A stretch of DNA of 64,000 nt from Duganella sp. CF402 (GCF_900109645.1 NZ_FOBG01000001.1:1674001-1738000), one strand, 5' to 3'. Numbered from the stretch's first letter, positions 1 to 9,223 are shown. Numbers and translations are program-made. Notes: generated by a model not told the origin, from the sequence alone.

Positions 1-1145
1 TCTTCTGCACCGTGGTGTCGGGCATCGCCGGCATGCAGGACGTGAAGAAGATCGGCCGCGTCGGCGGCAAGGCGCTGCTGTACTTTGAAGTGATCTCCAC
101 CTTCGCGCTGGTGATCGGCCTGTTCGTCGCCAACCTGGTGAAACCGGGCGCCGGCTTCAACGCCACCGCCGCCACGCTGGACGCCAAGTCCATCGAGCAG
201 TACACCACCAAGGCGCACGCGCAAACCACCACCGACTTCCTGATGAATATCATCCCGAACACGGTGGTCGATGCGTTTGCCAAGGGCGACATCCTGCAAG
301 TGCTGCTGATCGCCATCCTGTTCGGCTTCTCGATCTCGCTGCTGGGCGAGCGCGGCAAGCCGCTGGTCAAGCTGATTGACGACGCTTCGCACGCCATCTT
401 CGGCGTGGTCAACATCGTGATGAAAGTCGCTCCGATCGGCGCGTTCGGCGCGATGGCCTTCACCATTGGCAAATACGGCATCAAATCGCTGCTGCCGCTG
501 GCCACCCTGATGGGCTGCTTCTACGCCACCTGCATTATCTTTGTGGTGGTGGTGCTGGGCACCGTGGCGCGCCTGACCGGCTTCTCCATCGGCCGCTTCA
601 TCCTCTACATCAAGGAAGAACTGCTGATCGTGCTGGGCACCAGTTCGTCGGAATCGGCCCTGCCATCGCTGATCAACAAGCTGGAACGCCTGGGCTGCGG
701 CAAATCGGTGGTGGGCCTGGTGGTCCCTACCGGCTACTCGTTCAACCTGGACGGCACCAACATCTATATGACGATGGCCGCCCTGTTCGTGGCGCAAGCG
801 ACCAACACCGACCTGACGCTGATGCAGGAACTGACCATCCTCGGCGTGGCGATGCTGACCTCGAAAGGCGCGTCGGGCATCACCGGCGCCGGCTTCATCA
901 CGCTGGCCGCGACCCTGCACGTGGTGCCTGATATTCCAGTGGCCGGCATGGCGCTGATCCTGGGCATCGACCGCTTCATGTCCGAGTGCCGCGCGCTGAC
1001 CAACTTCATCGGCAACGGCGTAGCCGCCGTGGTGGTGTCACGCTGGGAAAAAGACCTGGATATGGACAAGATGAAAGCCGAACTGGCCAATCCAGGCTCG
1101 ACCATCACTGATCCGGAACCGATGGAAGTCGTTCCAAGCCACTAA
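1..1145 (+). CDS. dctA: C4-dicarboxylate transport protein DctA, 5' end outside window
   Basis: This is the C-terminal ~380 residues of a dicarboxylate/cation symporter that imports succinate, fumarate and malate across the inner membrane with protons or sodium. The reading frame is already open at base 3, so roughly 50 residues of the usual ~430 are missing upstream. Family signatures are clear: the serine-rich re-entrant loop [10 protein letters not shown], the [11 protein letters not shown] motif, and [18 protein letters not shown] near the end. Together with [12 protein letters not shown] these match DctA rather than GltP. The gene ends just before a strong hairpin terminator, so it is not co-transcribed with the T6SS genes that follow. 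Its regulation cannot be seen because the promoter is outside the window. Confidence 0.95.
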   Translation, partial: FCTVVSGIAGMQDVKKIGRVGGKALLYFEVISTFALVIGLFVANLVKPGAGFNATAATLDAKSIEQYTTKAHAQTTTDFLMNIIPNTVVDAFAKGDILQVLLIAILFGFSISLLGERGKPLVKLIDDASHAIFGVVNIVMKVAPIGAFGAMAFTIGKYGIKSLLPLATLMGCFYATCIIFVVVVLGTVARLTGFSIGRFILYIKEELLIVLGTSSSESALPSLINKLERLGCGKSVVGLVVPTGYSFNLDGTNIYMTMAALFVAQATNTDLTLMQELTILGVAMLTSKGASGITGAGFITLAATLHVVPDIPVAGMALILGIDRFMSECRALTNFIGNGVAAVVVSRWEKDLDMDKMKAELANPGSTITDPEPMEVVPSH

Positions 1146-1165
1146 CAAGCATTGCTAGTACTCAA

Positions 1166-1200
1166 CGCCCCGCCCGGCCCACGCCGCGCGGGGCGTTTTT
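1166..1200 (+). terminator. Rho-independent terminator of dctA
   Basis: A perfect 8-bp GC stem (1166-1173 with 1188-1195) is followed by five T. It lies about 20 bases past the dctA stop. Confidence 0.9.
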
Positions 1201-1228
1201 CGTTGGCGCAATTTCAATCGAATCACTC

Positions 1229-1257
1229 TTGCTGAGCCGGGTTGAATCAGGTGTAAT
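1229..1257 (+). promoter_or_regulatory. Possible sigma-70 promoter for vgrG module 1
   Basis: TTGCTG and TGTAAT are separated by exactly 17 bases, about 30 bases before the vgrG start. The -10 matches 5 of 6 consensus bases but the -35 only 3 of 6, so this is a weak prediction. Confidence 0.3.
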
Positions 1258-1287
1258 GCGGAATGCAAACATATTAACTTAACAACC

Positions 1288-4218
1288 ATGCTGCGCGAAT
1301 TGCTTTCCCTGTTAGGCCAAGAAACCCGCCTGCTGCGCCTGACCACGCCACTTGGCGAGAACCTGCTGACGCCGGAATGCGTGCGCGGCGAAGAGGCGCT
1401 GAGCGGCGGCTTTCGTTTTCGCATCACCGCCCTGTCGCCGGACGCCGGGCTGTCGCTGCGCGCCCTGCTCGGCCAGCCGGTGCTGCTGGAACTGCAAACC
1501 ACGCTGGGCGAGGCGCGACCGTTCCACGGCCACGTCACCAGTGCCGAAGCCAATGGCGCCAACGGCGGTCTGGCGCGCTACACGCTGACGCTGGAACCGT
1601 GGACCGCTTTCCTCGGCCATAACCGCGACAGCCGCATATTCCAGGCCCTGAACGTGTTTGACATCCTGGATGCCGTATTCGGCGCCTGGCAAGGCCAGGG
1701 CAAGCTGGCGCCGGCCTGGCGCTTCGATGTGCAGGACCGCAGCCGCTATCCGGTGCGCAGCCTGACTACCCAGTACCAGGAAAGCGATCTCGCCTTTGCC
1801 GAGCGCCTGATGCACGAGGAAGGCCTGTTCCACTACTTCGTGCACAGCAAGGACGTCCACGAGCTGGTGATTGCCGACGATAACAGCAGCTTCAAGCCCA
1901 ACGCCCAGGCGCAGGTGCGCTTCACCCAGCCCGGCGCCGTCATGCGCGAGGACAGCATGGACCGCTGGCGCAGTGAACTCAAGCTGCAAACCAATGCGGT
2001 GGAGCTGCACAGCTGGGACTACCGCGCGCTGGATAGGCGCCCGGTCAGCGCCGCCGCGCCGGATGCAGCGGCCGATGTGCTGCTGACCAGCCGCGACGCG
2101 CCCGGCGCTTACGCCTACCCGTCACGCGCCCACGGCCAGCGCATCGCCGACCAGCAGTTGCAAGCGCTGGAAGCGGCGCGCGAGGCCTACACCGGCGCCG
2201 GCACCGTGCGCACCCTGTCGCCGGGCACGACCTTCAATCTGAGCGAGCATGCGCTGGGCGATGCAACCTTCCTCGTCACGCGCGTGGTGCACCTGATGCA
2301 CAACAACCTCAGTGCCGACCTGCACGCCGGCCTGATGCAACGGCTGGGCGAAAGCGCGCTGGGCGCCGCCATCGCCGCCGAGCAGGCCGGCAGCCTGCAC
2401 GCGGTGGGCAAGGCGGCCGGCGAACGGCCGCTGTACCGCAACCGCATTGACGCCATCCGCGCCAGCGTGCCCTATCGCGCCAGCGGCACGGATGGCCACG
2501 GCCGCCTGCTGCATCCGCGTCCGACTATTCAGGGCCAGCAGACCGCCGTGGTGGTTGGTCCTTCCGGCGCGGCGGTGCATACCGACCGCGACCACCGCAT
2601 CAAGGTGCAGTTCCATTGGCAGCGCGGCGATGCCGGCCACAACCGCCTGAATCATCCGGCACCGGGCAGCCACAGCGGTGCGCCGGCCGATGACAGCGTC
2701 GGCGCATGGGTGCGCGTGGCCACGCCGCTGGCGCCGCAAGCCGGCGCCAACTGGGGCAGCAACGCCGTGCCGCGCGTGGGACAGGAAGTGCTGATCGATT
2801 TCATCGACGGCAATATCGACCGGCCGGTGGTAATCGGCGCACTCTACAGCGGCCAGGGCCAGGCCGATGCGCAGCATAACCAGGTCGCGCAAGGCGGCGG
2901 CGCCAGCACCGGCAATGCGCCGGCGTGGTTCCCCGGGGACGCTGCCGGTCATGCCCATGCGGCCACCTTGTCCGGCCTCAAGAGCCAGACGCTGCCAGCC
3001 AGCCAGGGCGGCAGCGGCGCTTACAGCCAGTTGGTGTTTGACGACACGCCGGGCCAGCCGCGCCTGGGCTTGCAGCGGCATGCGTCGCCGCACCAGGGCA
3101 CGGACGAACTCAATCTGGGCAATCTGCGCCACCAGACCGACAACCAGCGCCTGCAGCCGGCCGGTTTCGGCGCCGAGCTCAAGTCCGAACACAGCGCCGC
3201 GCTGCGCGCCGGCCGCGGCATGCTGCTGTCGGCCGATCTGCGCAACGGCGGCAGCGGCCATCAGCTCGATGCGCGCGAAGCGCAGGCACAGATCGAACAG
3301 GCGCAAGCGCTGCAAACCACGCTGGCGACCACCGCGCAAAAGCAGAATGCAAAACTCAAGGCCGAGCCGGAGCCGGAGAAAATCCCCGCCATCGTGCAGA
3401 TGGCCGGCAGCGCGCAAGCCCTGTCCGCATCCGGTTCGGGGCTGGCCGGCGATGCGGGCGGCGGCGGCCAGGCCACCGCCTACAGCGCCGCGCTGATACA
3501 GCTGTCGGCACCATCCGGCATCGTCGCGACCACGCCAGCCAGCGCGGTCATTGCCGCCGGCGCCACCAGCAGCATGGCGGCCGGGCTGGACATCAACCTG
3601 CTCACGCAAGCCAACAGCCTGCACACCGTGCGCGACGGCATCAGCCTGTTCACCTACGGCAAAGCCAGCAGCGCCGACAAGCCGAACCAGGAAACCGGCA
3701 TCCGCCTGCACGCGGCCAGCGGCAAGGTCAGCAGCCAGAGCCAGAACGACGCCACCTCGCTCACCGCTGACCGCATGATCACCGTGGCCAGCGTCAGCAA
3801 GGACGTGCGCATGGCCGCCAAGGAGCACGTGCTGCTGACCGCGCAAGGGGCCTACCTCAAACTGGAAGGCGGCAATATCGAAGTGCACGGTCCCGGCACC
3901 ATGACCTTCAAGGCCAGCATGAAAGAGCTGACCGGCCCGGCGCAGAGCACGCCAGCCCTGCCCGAGCTGCCGAACGAAAAACTGTACGCCGGCCGCTTCC
4001 AGGTCAAGGACGCGGTGGCCGGCACAGCCATCGCCGGCCGCCTGTACAAGAAACAGCGCGCCGACGGCAAGGTCTTCTTCGGCAAGACCGATGCCGAAGG
4101 CCACACCACGCCGGTCAACACCGCCAAGGAAGAACAACTCGCGATCTCGTTAGACCATAACGAGAAATTCCATCGCGACAAAATCGATGAAGATGAACTG
4201 AACCAATGGTTTTCCTGA
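1288..4218 (+). CDS. vgrG: T6SS spike protein VgrG (module 1) with C-terminal extension
   Basis: This 976-residue protein forms the trimeric spike at the tip of the T6SS tube. The N-terminal gp27-like part (about 1-370) carries the standard signature TTQYQESDLAFAERLMHEEG. It is followed by a gp5-like OB region (about 415-525; HRIKVQFHWQRGD, GQEVLIDFIDGNIDRPVVIG), a Gly/Ala/Gln-rich linker, and a DUF2345-like beta region (about 760-880; YLKLEGGNIEVHGPGTMTFKAS). The last ~90 residues (from about 885, LYAGRFQVKDAVAGTAIAG) look like a small beta-sandwich, transthyretin-like adaptor. By analogy with other VgrGs this probably docks the effector encoded two genes downstream. It heads a tight four-gene operon, with each following gene overlapping or abutting the last. 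No clear Shine-Dalgarno precedes the ATG. Confidence 0.95.
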   Translation: MLRELLSLLGQETRLLRLTTPLGENLLTPECVRGEEALSGGFRFRITALSPDAGLSLRALLGQPVLLELQTTLGEARPFHGHVTSAEANGANGGLARYTLTLEPWTAFLGHNRDSRIFQALNVFDILDAVFGAWQGQGKLAPAWRFDVQDRSRYPVRSLTTQYQESDLAFAERLMHEEGLFHYFVHSKDVHELVIADDNSSFKPNAQAQVRFTQPGAVMREDSMDRWRSELKLQTNAVELHSWDYRALDRRPVSAAAPDAAADVLLTSRDAPGAYAYPSRAHGQRIADQQLQALEAAREAYTGAGTVRTLSPGTTFNLSEHALGDATFLVTRVVHLMHNNLSADLHAGLMQRLGESALGAAIAAEQAGSLHAVGKAAGERPLYRNRIDAIRASVPYRASGTDGHGRLLHPRPTIQGQQTAVVVGPSGAAVHTDRDHRIKVQFHWQRGDAGHNRLNHPAPGSHSGAPADDSVGAWVRVATPLAPQAGANWGSNAVPRVGQEVLIDFIDGNIDRPVVIGALYSGQGQADAQHNQVAQGGGASTGNAPAWFPGDAAGHAHAATLSGLKSQTLPASQGGSGAYSQLVFDDTPGQPRLGLQRHASPHQGTDELNLGNLRHQTDNQRLQPAGFGAELKSEHSAALRAGRGMLLSADLRNGGSGHQLDAREAQAQIEQAQALQTTLATTAQKQNAKLKAEPEPEKIPAIVQMAGSAQALSASGSGLAGDAGGGGQATAYSAALIQLSAPSGIVATTPASAVIAAGATSSMAAGLDINLLTQANSLHTVRDGISLFTYGKASSADKPNQETGIRLHAASGKVSSQSQNDATSLTADRMITVASVSKDVRMAAKEHVLLTAQGAYLKLEGGNIEVHGPGTMTFKASMKELTGPAQSTPALPELPNEKLYAGRFQVKDAVAGTAIAGRLYKKQRADGKVFFGKTDAEGHTTPVNTAKEEQLAISLDHNEKFHRDKIDEDELNQWFS

Positions 4219-4220
4219 GT

Positions 4221-4751
4221 ATGCATAAAAAGATGATTTCCGCCGCCCTGCTGTGGGCTTGCGGCGCTGCCGCGCAGGCCGCCGATCCCGAGATGTTCTG
4301 GTTCAAGAACGAGACCCAGTGCGGCGACGCCAAGGTGGTGGTGCGTTCCTACTGCGAGGTGTCGCAGCGCGCCAATGCCGTGGTGCAGGTCAACAGCGGC
4401 TGCACCGAGCAGGAACTGGTGATCACCCAGCCTGGAAAGAAGCCCGTGACACGCGACCTGCTGGAACACGAGCCGGTCGGAGATGACTTCCACATCGCCT
4501 CCGCGCTGCGCTGCGTGGAGGCCGGCAAGCAACGCTATCTGCTGGTGAACCTGGATACCGGCGGCAGCTGCGACACCTGCGAGCTCCAAGCCGTGGTGGG
4601 GCTCGACGGCCGCTGGAGGCGCTATGGCAGCAAGTGGAAATCCACGCCGGCCAGCGAGCAGCGCGCGATCCGCCTGCGCGAGCCGTCCTGGCATCTGGCA
4701 CCGCGCTACCCGATCAACAACACCGTGCTTGAAGATCCACAACCGCAATGA
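4221..4751 (+). CDS. Small exported protein, candidate periplasmic immunity or accessory protein
   Basis: Unrecognised 176-residue protein. I chose the ATG two bases after the vgrG stop because it yields a clean signal peptide (MHKKMISAALLWACGAAAQA, cleavage before ADPE); an in-frame ATG 15 bases earlier would spoil it. The mature protein is beta-rich in appearance and has several cysteines in pairs (QCGDAK, SYCEV, GCTEQE, SCDTCEL), consistent with disulfides in the periplasm. Its stop overlaps the start of the peptidoglycan hydrolase effector in an ATGA arrangement. Position between vgrG and a cell-wall-degrading effector, plus export, suggests an immunity protein or periplasmic adaptor; this is inference from context only. 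Confidence 0.75.
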   Translation: MHKKMISAALLWACGAAAQAADPEMFWFKNETQCGDAKVVVRSYCEVSQRANAVVQVNSGCTEQELVITQPGKKPVTRDLLEHEPVGDDFHIASALRCVEAGKQRYLLVNLDTGGSCDTCELQAVVGLDGRWRRYGSKWKSTPASEQRAIRLREPSWHLAPRYPINNTVLEDPQPQ

Positions 4752-7072
4752 CCGATACCCATTTCAACGAGCCGATCGACAAGAGCAAGCCGCTGTCCGG
4801 CACCGGCCGCCAAGGTTTCGAAGTGCCGCCCGAGGTGCAGCAGAAAGTCATCGACATCATCATTGAGGAAGCCCGCAAGATGGGCTTCAACAACCGCGAC
4901 CTGGCGTACTACATTGCCATCGCCAAGCGCGAATCGTCGTTCAATCCGGATGCGGCCAATCCGAAAGGCACGGCCTCCGGCATCGCCCAGGTGATCGACA
5001 AGACCGCGGCCACCTACGGCGTCAACGACAGCAACCGCTTTGACGCGCGTTCCAGCATTAAGGCCGGGCTGGGCTACTTCCGCGACCTCAAGGCCGAAAC
5101 CATCAAGGACTACGGCTCGGCAGCCGGCAAGTTTGAACCGCTGATCTACTACCGCTATCACTACGGTGAATTCTCGACCCGCGACTGCGAGATGGTCCCT
5201 ATCCCAAATAGCAAGCGCAAGAGAGAAACCTGGCATCCAAAGGAGTTTGCCGAGCTGGAAAAGAACAAGCGCTATCCGGACTCCAAGACCGTGGTGGACG
5301 AGGCGGATCGTATCGAAGCGATCCTCAACGCCTCGCATGGGCTGGTGGTGCAGCTGAACGACGTCATGGGCAAGCCGATGAACAGTCGCAAGGTCATCGT
5401 CGTGACCAAGACGCCCAAGCCCGCAGGCCCTGCCAAGCCGCCAGCGGCCACGGCGCCCGCAACGCCGCCCGCCCAGCCCGCCGAACCAGCGCCTGCACCG
5501 CCGCCGGCAGCTGATGTGACGCCCGCACCAGCGCCATCCACCGAACCGGCGCCGACTGCATCTGCATCCGAGCCGGCCGCCAACGCTGCAGCCGACAGCG
5601 CGCCCGCGCCTGCCGACGAGGGCATCGAATGGGAAGTCAGCGCCAAAGAAGTGACAACTGGTGCCGACGGCAAAGTCCCCGAAATCAGCTCCGAGTCGCA
5701 GGAGCCGGTGGCGATCCTGATCCCGCGCATCGATGTCGAAGCTTACAACGACGCCGTCAGCAAGGAAGGCATGCCTGAAGATGGCAACCAGCACGTCCTG
5801 CAGACCCATGACGGCGAGCAGATCGCCCAAGCCTTCCCTGCCCCGGACAACGGCTGGAAGCCGACGCCCGAAAACACCGGCGGCGCAACCCCGGCGCCAG
5901 CGCCAGCACCGGCACCGGCGCCAAAGCCCGCACCACCAGCAAAGCCGCCAGCCCCAAGCAACGTCTTCGACGCCGCCGCCCAGGCGGCCAAGGAAAAAGC
6001 CGCACCCAAGCCAGCGCCGAGCCGCGAAATCACCTTCGAAGACATCGTGGCCGCCGTAAAAAAAGACCTCGGCTGGAACGCCGTCTACATGACCTCCTTC
6101 GCCTACGTGAAGCAGTTCTACACGCGTCCGAAATTCCCGGAAACGCCGCTGAGCACCCCGACCAGCGCGCCCGGCCCGGCCCGCCAGCAAGTGATCGGCA
6201 GCAGCCTGCCCAACAAGGACACCAAAAAACTCAAGGTCGAAGAGAAAGTCCAGACCGCCGAACAGCCAGCCGTCAAGACGGTTGCGGCCAGCACCGACGC
6301 GCCGTGGATGCCCTTCGCCCTCAAGGAGCAAGGCAAGGAAGGCGCCGAGAAAGTCATCGAAAACAGAGATGACCACAAGACTAACCCTGAGTGGAAAGCA
6401 CAGCACGCCGCGCGCGAAGCCGCCAAAAAAGCTGAAAAAGCCGCGCACAAGCAGCTGGGCATCGAACAGAAAAAGAAACCGGTGGACGGCGCAAAAGTGG
6501 CAGAACTGCAGGCCGCCATCACCAGTCAGCAAAAAGCCTACGCCGATGCCGACGCCGAAATGCTGAAGATCGAGCAACGCTTCAACAACCCGGACATCGT
6601 CAAATATCTGCAAACCACCTCGCTGGACCGCGACACGGCGCGCGACGATGGCACGTCATGGTGTTCGTCCTTCACCAACTGGTGTATGGAACAAGCTGGC
6701 TACATCGGCACCGACGACGCGCAAGCCGTGTCGTGGAAGAACTGGGGCGAGCAACTGAGCGAGCCGCGCTATGGCGCCATCACCGTCGTCACCCGCTCCA
6801 CCAAACCGGAGTATCACGTTGGTTTCTACACCGGCACGACGGAAAAAAATGTCGAGGATGGCGTCGAGGAAGTCGAAGTCAAAGGCAAAGACGGCACCAT
6901 CACCAAGAAAACCAAAAAGAAATTCAGAAAGGTGAAGGTGGTACGCCTCCTCAGCGGCAACTTCTCGCGCATGGTCAGGGACTTTGCCGGCTGGACCGTC
7001 GACCCCGCCGACGATCCCGCCTTGCATCTGGTATCGTATCGCTGGCCGACTGAAAAGGAAAAACGTAAATGA
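4748..7072 (+). CDS. T6SS effector with two peptidoglycan hydrolase domains (SLT-like plus TIGR02594/NlpC-P60-like)
   Basis: This 774-residue protein is best read as an anti-bacterial cell-wall effector delivered by the upstream VgrG. Residues about 25-170 form a lysozyme-like transglycosylase domain: AKRESSFNP contains the likely catalytic Glu62, followed by GIAQV in the place of the family GLMQ motif. A Pro/Ala linker (about 218-280) and a second one (about 385-410) flank an unassigned middle. A charged Lys/Glu/Ala coiled-coil-like stretch (about 540-610) follows. The C-terminal domain (about 625-770) resembles the TIGR02594 branch of NlpC/P60 and CHAP-like amidases: GTSWCSSFTNWC with Cys639 as nucleophile and EYHVGFYTG with His690. 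No signal peptide is present, as expected for T6SS cargo. It overlaps both neighbours by 4 bases. The domain calls are from motifs; cleavage bonds are not known. Confidence 0.85.
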   Translation: MTDTHFNEPIDKSKPLSGTGRQGFEVPPEVQQKVIDIIIEEARKMGFNNRDLAYYIAIAKRESSFNPDAANPKGTASGIAQVIDKTAATYGVNDSNRFDARSSIKAGLGYFRDLKAETIKDYGSAAGKFEPLIYYRYHYGEFSTRDCEMVPIPNSKRKRETWHPKEFAELEKNKRYPDSKTVVDEADRIEAILNASHGLVVQLNDVMGKPMNSRKVIVVTKTPKPAGPAKPPAATAPATPPAQPAEPAPAPPPAADVTPAPAPSTEPAPTASASEPAANAAADSAPAPADEGIEWEVSAKEVTTGADGKVPEISSESQEPVAILIPRIDVEAYNDAVSKEGMPEDGNQHVLQTHDGEQIAQAFPAPDNGWKPTPENTGGATPAPAPAPAPAPKPAPPAKPPAPSNVFDAAAQAAKEKAAPKPAPSREITFEDIVAAVKKDLGWNAVYMTSFAYVKQFYTRPKFPETPLSTPTSAPGPARQQVIGSSLPNKDTKKLKVEEKVQTAEQPAVKTVAASTDAPWMPFALKEQGKEGAEKVIENRDDHKTNPEWKAQHAAREAAKKAEKAAHKQLGIEQKKKPVDGAKVAELQAAITSQQKAYADADAEMLKIEQRFNNPDIVKYLQTTSLDRDTARDDGTSWCSSFTNWCMEQAGYIGTDDAQAVSWKNWGEQLSEPRYGAITVVTRSTKPEYHVGFYTGTTEKNVEDGVEEVEVKGKDGTITKKTKKKFRKVKVVRLLSGNFSRMVRDFAGWTVDPADDPALHLVSYRWPTEKEKRK

Positions 7073-7569
7073 AGCAATCCCTGATGTTGACGCTGTGCGC
7101 TGTGAGCCTGGCAGGATGCCTGAACTCGCCGGCCAGCGCCGAGCCGTGCAGCGCGCCTGACCCGGCGCTGCTGCGCTCTACCTGGCAATCGTTCCGCACC
7201 GCCACCCTGGCTGGCCAGCCCGAACAAGTGGCGCGCTACTACAAATTCCCGGTACAGCTGCTGCCGCCGATGGACGGGATGAAATCGATGAAAATCACGC
7301 GACCGGTGTTCATCAAGAACTACGTCGAACTGTTCCAGCGCGGTCCAGCCGACACCGAAATCGCCATGCTGACCGCGATGAAAAAATCGACCGGCAAGGA
7401 ATACATCCCGCAAACCAAATTCGACAGCGCCAAATGCGCCTTCAGCGGCCCGACCCGCATCGAAGACTACAACTTCGTCTACGATAAAAAAGCCGGATGG
7501 GTGGTGGAATCGCTGTACTACGACAACAACGACCTGGAACTCGCCAAATCATCGCAGCTGGATCGCTGA
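7069..7569 (+). CDS. Lipoprotein, candidate immunity protein for the peptidoglycan hydrolase effector
   Basis: 166-residue protein with a lipobox (SLAGC, Cys17), so probably lipidated. The residue after the Cys is Leu, not Asp, which favours the outer membrane. The mature domain (PALLRSTWQSFRTATLAG...VARYYKFPVQ...FIKNYVELF) has the look of an NTF2/SnoaL-like alpha+beta cone fold, and several T6SS immunity proteins use such small folds, but I do not recognise a family. It overlaps the effector stop by 4 bases, which is the usual position of the cognate immunity gene. The effector would act in the periplasm, where this protein is predicted to sit. Confidence 0.75.
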   Translation: MKQSLMLTLCAVSLAGCLNSPASAEPCSAPDPALLRSTWQSFRTATLAGQPEQVARYYKFPVQLLPPMDGMKSMKITRPVFIKNYVELFQRGPADTEIAMLTAMKKSTGKEYIPQTKFDSAKCAFSGPTRIEDYNFVYDKKAGWVVESLYYDNNDLELAKSSQLDR

Positions 7570-7607
7570 TGAAGCAAATCTGCCTGCTGATTAGCCTGCT
7601 GGGCTGA
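7569..7607 (+). pseudogene. Aborted ORF: signal-peptide start of a lost gene
   Basis: An ATG overlaps the stop of the preceding lipoprotein gene (TGATG) and encodes MKQICLLISLLG before a stop. The start resembles the signal sequence of that lipoprotein (MKQSLMLTL). It looks like the 5' stump of another exported immunity-type gene cut off where the remnant at 7613 begins. Confidence 0.5.
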
Positions 7608-7612
7608 ATACC

Positions 7613-7860
7613 GCCAGCGACATAGGCGTAGAAATTCGGCGGAATCGCTTCAATCATCAGCCCTACATATGCCAGATAACTCAGGACGCTGTCATGGTCG
7701 GCAATGATCTCCAACACGACCGCGAAAATTCGGATCATTGCGGATCGACCTGGCCAGCACCGGTTCGATGTCCATCAACACCGTATCGACAACATTCTGC
7801 ACGGGCCTCGGCTGACCGTCCGCGATCAGGCTGGGCCAGGTTCGAGATCGCGTCGCGATT
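7613..7860 (-). pseudogene. Degenerate fragment of a T6SS effector backbone (copy of 9626-9871)
   Basis: About 247 bases are roughly 90% identical to the segment 9626-9871 of the effector backbone gene on the same strand. Small insertions (an extra A near 7727, an extra C near 7835) break the frame, so it is not a gene. In the intact copy this segment encodes the LPSLIADGQPRPV to PPNFYAYVAG part. It fills the otherwise gene-free 310 bases between the two convergent effector modules and marks a past recombination or tip exchange. Confidence 0.85.
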
Positions 7861-7879
7861 GAAAGCACGAGTAAGGTGA

Positions 7880-8491
7880 TCAATAATCGGCGATGGCCAT
7901 CAAACTAGCGCCACTAGTGCCGTTCCCTCTAAATATGGGGCTCAGGCTGGAATGGCACACCACAAACGCATTGAGATCTCCTCCCATCTTAAACAGGCGC
8001 CTATTCTCCAATGGGGTCTGTCGCATCAATTCCTCGTCCAGGCAGTAGGTGTACACCTCCTGGAGCTGAAAGCCGCCGAGGCGGATTGGCGGACTTTCCT
8101 CGTCAAACTCAGAAGTGGTACGGTCCCAGCAGTCAAACCGGTCAACGAAGGTTAAATACCAAAAATCTTCGTGCCATTGACCTACGTTGTCGATATAAAC
8201 GACCGGGTGCATATGCAGAGAGGGAATCCGATGCTCAAGCAGCCGCTCCCTTACGGCATCTCGAACCACCAAGTCTGCGCCAGCAAAAAGTATGTCGGGA
8301 GTCACACCAACGATTTTGTTCTTTCTTTGCAGTTCCCTCCAGCCATTGTGAAACACCAATGGTGGAGAGCCTGGTGGCTGAGGTTCAAAGCGAAAATGGC
8401 GATCCTCAGTATTTTGATCCGGGACGAGAAACGGCAGGCGATCGTCATCTGGTTTTCTGATGAAATAATATTCAAGGTCCATGTCGCTCAT
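7880..8491 (-). CDS. Probable immunity protein (DUF1629/Imm11-Imm43-like)
   Basis: 203-residue soluble protein without signal peptide, starting one base after the stop of the AHH nuclease gene. The opening MSDMDLEYYFIRKPDDD and the central DILFAGADLVVRDAVRERLLEH, where a residue is predicted to be demanded from the protein's own C-terminal region, resemble DUF1629-type immunity proteins of polymorphic toxin loci. Cytoplasmic location fits a nuclease target. Its position downstream of the toxin gene supports a cognate toxin-immunity pair. The family name is recalled from pattern, so treat it as tentative; the immunity role is better supported than the family. Confidence 0.65.
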   Translation of the reverse strand: MSDMDLEYYFIRKPDDDRLPFLVPDQNTEDRHFRFEPQPPGSPPLVFHNGWRELQRKNKIVGVTPDILFAGADLVVRDAVRERLLEHRIPSLHMHPVVYIDNVGQWHEDFWYLTFVDRFDCWDRTTSEFDEESPPIRLGGFQLQEVYTYCLDEELMRQTPLENRRLFKMGGDLNAFVVCHSSLSPIFRGNGTSGASLMAIADY

Positions 8492-8492
8492 C

Positions 8493-9191
8493 TTACTGTC
8501 CTACTTTTAACCGATATTTTTCGGTATTGTTATACATAATTTTTTCACTTTTCTGCCCTTCACCCTGTGACTTCTTAGGCGTTGCGGCATCAAATAAATG
8601 ATCTCGTCCGACGGGACAAGCACGACCACCGTGATGCGCCGATACGGAATCAACACCAGCACAGCCGACCCCGCCTCGTCCAAAGTGCACAGCCAGTTTT
8701 GTTAGCGGCGCTTCGCGGGGCTTCATTTGTATCAGACGCAATATTGTTTGACTCAGCCCGTCTAACTCAGCCACAACCTTTGCCGCTTTCGATGGGTGAT
8801 CGCCTGGGCACTCTTTTGACAACGGCAAATCGAGTGCCTGGAGCTTTTTCGCGATCATCTCATGGTACGTCACAGGCTCTCGATCATCTTCGTAGTCGTC
8901 TTGGTCAATCGCAATGTCGTGATTGCCGCGATGTGGTTGCACCCCCAAATGACATGCCCCCTGTAATGTGCAGGGGATGAAAGCTAAGTTGGGCAACAAA
9001 TTTATGTTGTACCCCATCTTCTCTACCTTCTTCCCGAGCCCTGATAAGCCCATACCTTTGCCAGAAATAATATGATGCGCCTGCATTTTGACACCATTGT
9101 TCCGTGGATGACTTTTATCCCCTTCGATCGCATCTTTTATCCGTTTCAAATACTGGCTGTCCTTGGAAGACTTCCCTAATGTAATTGCCAT
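8493..9191 (-). CDS. AHH-family HNH nuclease toxin, T6SS cargo tip
   Basis: 232-residue protein. Residues 36-46 carry the diagnostic AHH motif (QAHHIISGKG, His39-His40), followed by GYNINLLPN and the later metal/catalytic histidines (CHLGVQPHRGNHD, His81, His87, His91) in the order of HNH-fold AHH nucleases. It should cleave DNA in the recipient cytoplasm. A C-terminal region with GRGGVGCAGVDSV and CPVGRDHL follows. I start it at the ATG at 9191, 33 bases after the stop of the effector backbone gene. The same frame stays open to 9293, inside the backbone gene but in another frame, so a frameshifted fusion to that backbone is possible. GC content is lower than in the T6SS core. Confidence 0.75.
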   Translation of the reverse strand: MAITLGKSSKDSQYLKRIKDAIEGDKSHPRNNGVKMQAHHIISGKGMGLSGLGKKVEKMGYNINLLPNLAFIPCTLQGACHLGVQPHRGNHDIAIDQDDYEDDREPVTYHEMIAKKLQALDLPLSKECPGDHPSKAAKVVAELDGLSQTILRLIQMKPREAPLTKLAVHFGRGGVGCAGVDSVSAHHGGRACPVGRDHLFDAATPKKSQGEGQKSEKIMYNNTEKYRLKVGQ

Positions 9192-9223
9192 TTTATTTCC
9201 CAATGGGTGCAATAAAGCCTGAG

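Noticed and set aside
2122..4137. Long antisense open frame inside vgrG1 (and similar ones inside other GC-rich genes)
   Set aside because: High GC in codon position 3 leaves antisense frames open. The translation is Gly/Ala/Arg/His-rich without domains.
7069..7569. Lipoprotein considered as the missing TssJ
   Set aside because: It has none of the TssJ beta-sandwich sequence blocks and is coupled to an effector gene, not to tssK-tssL.
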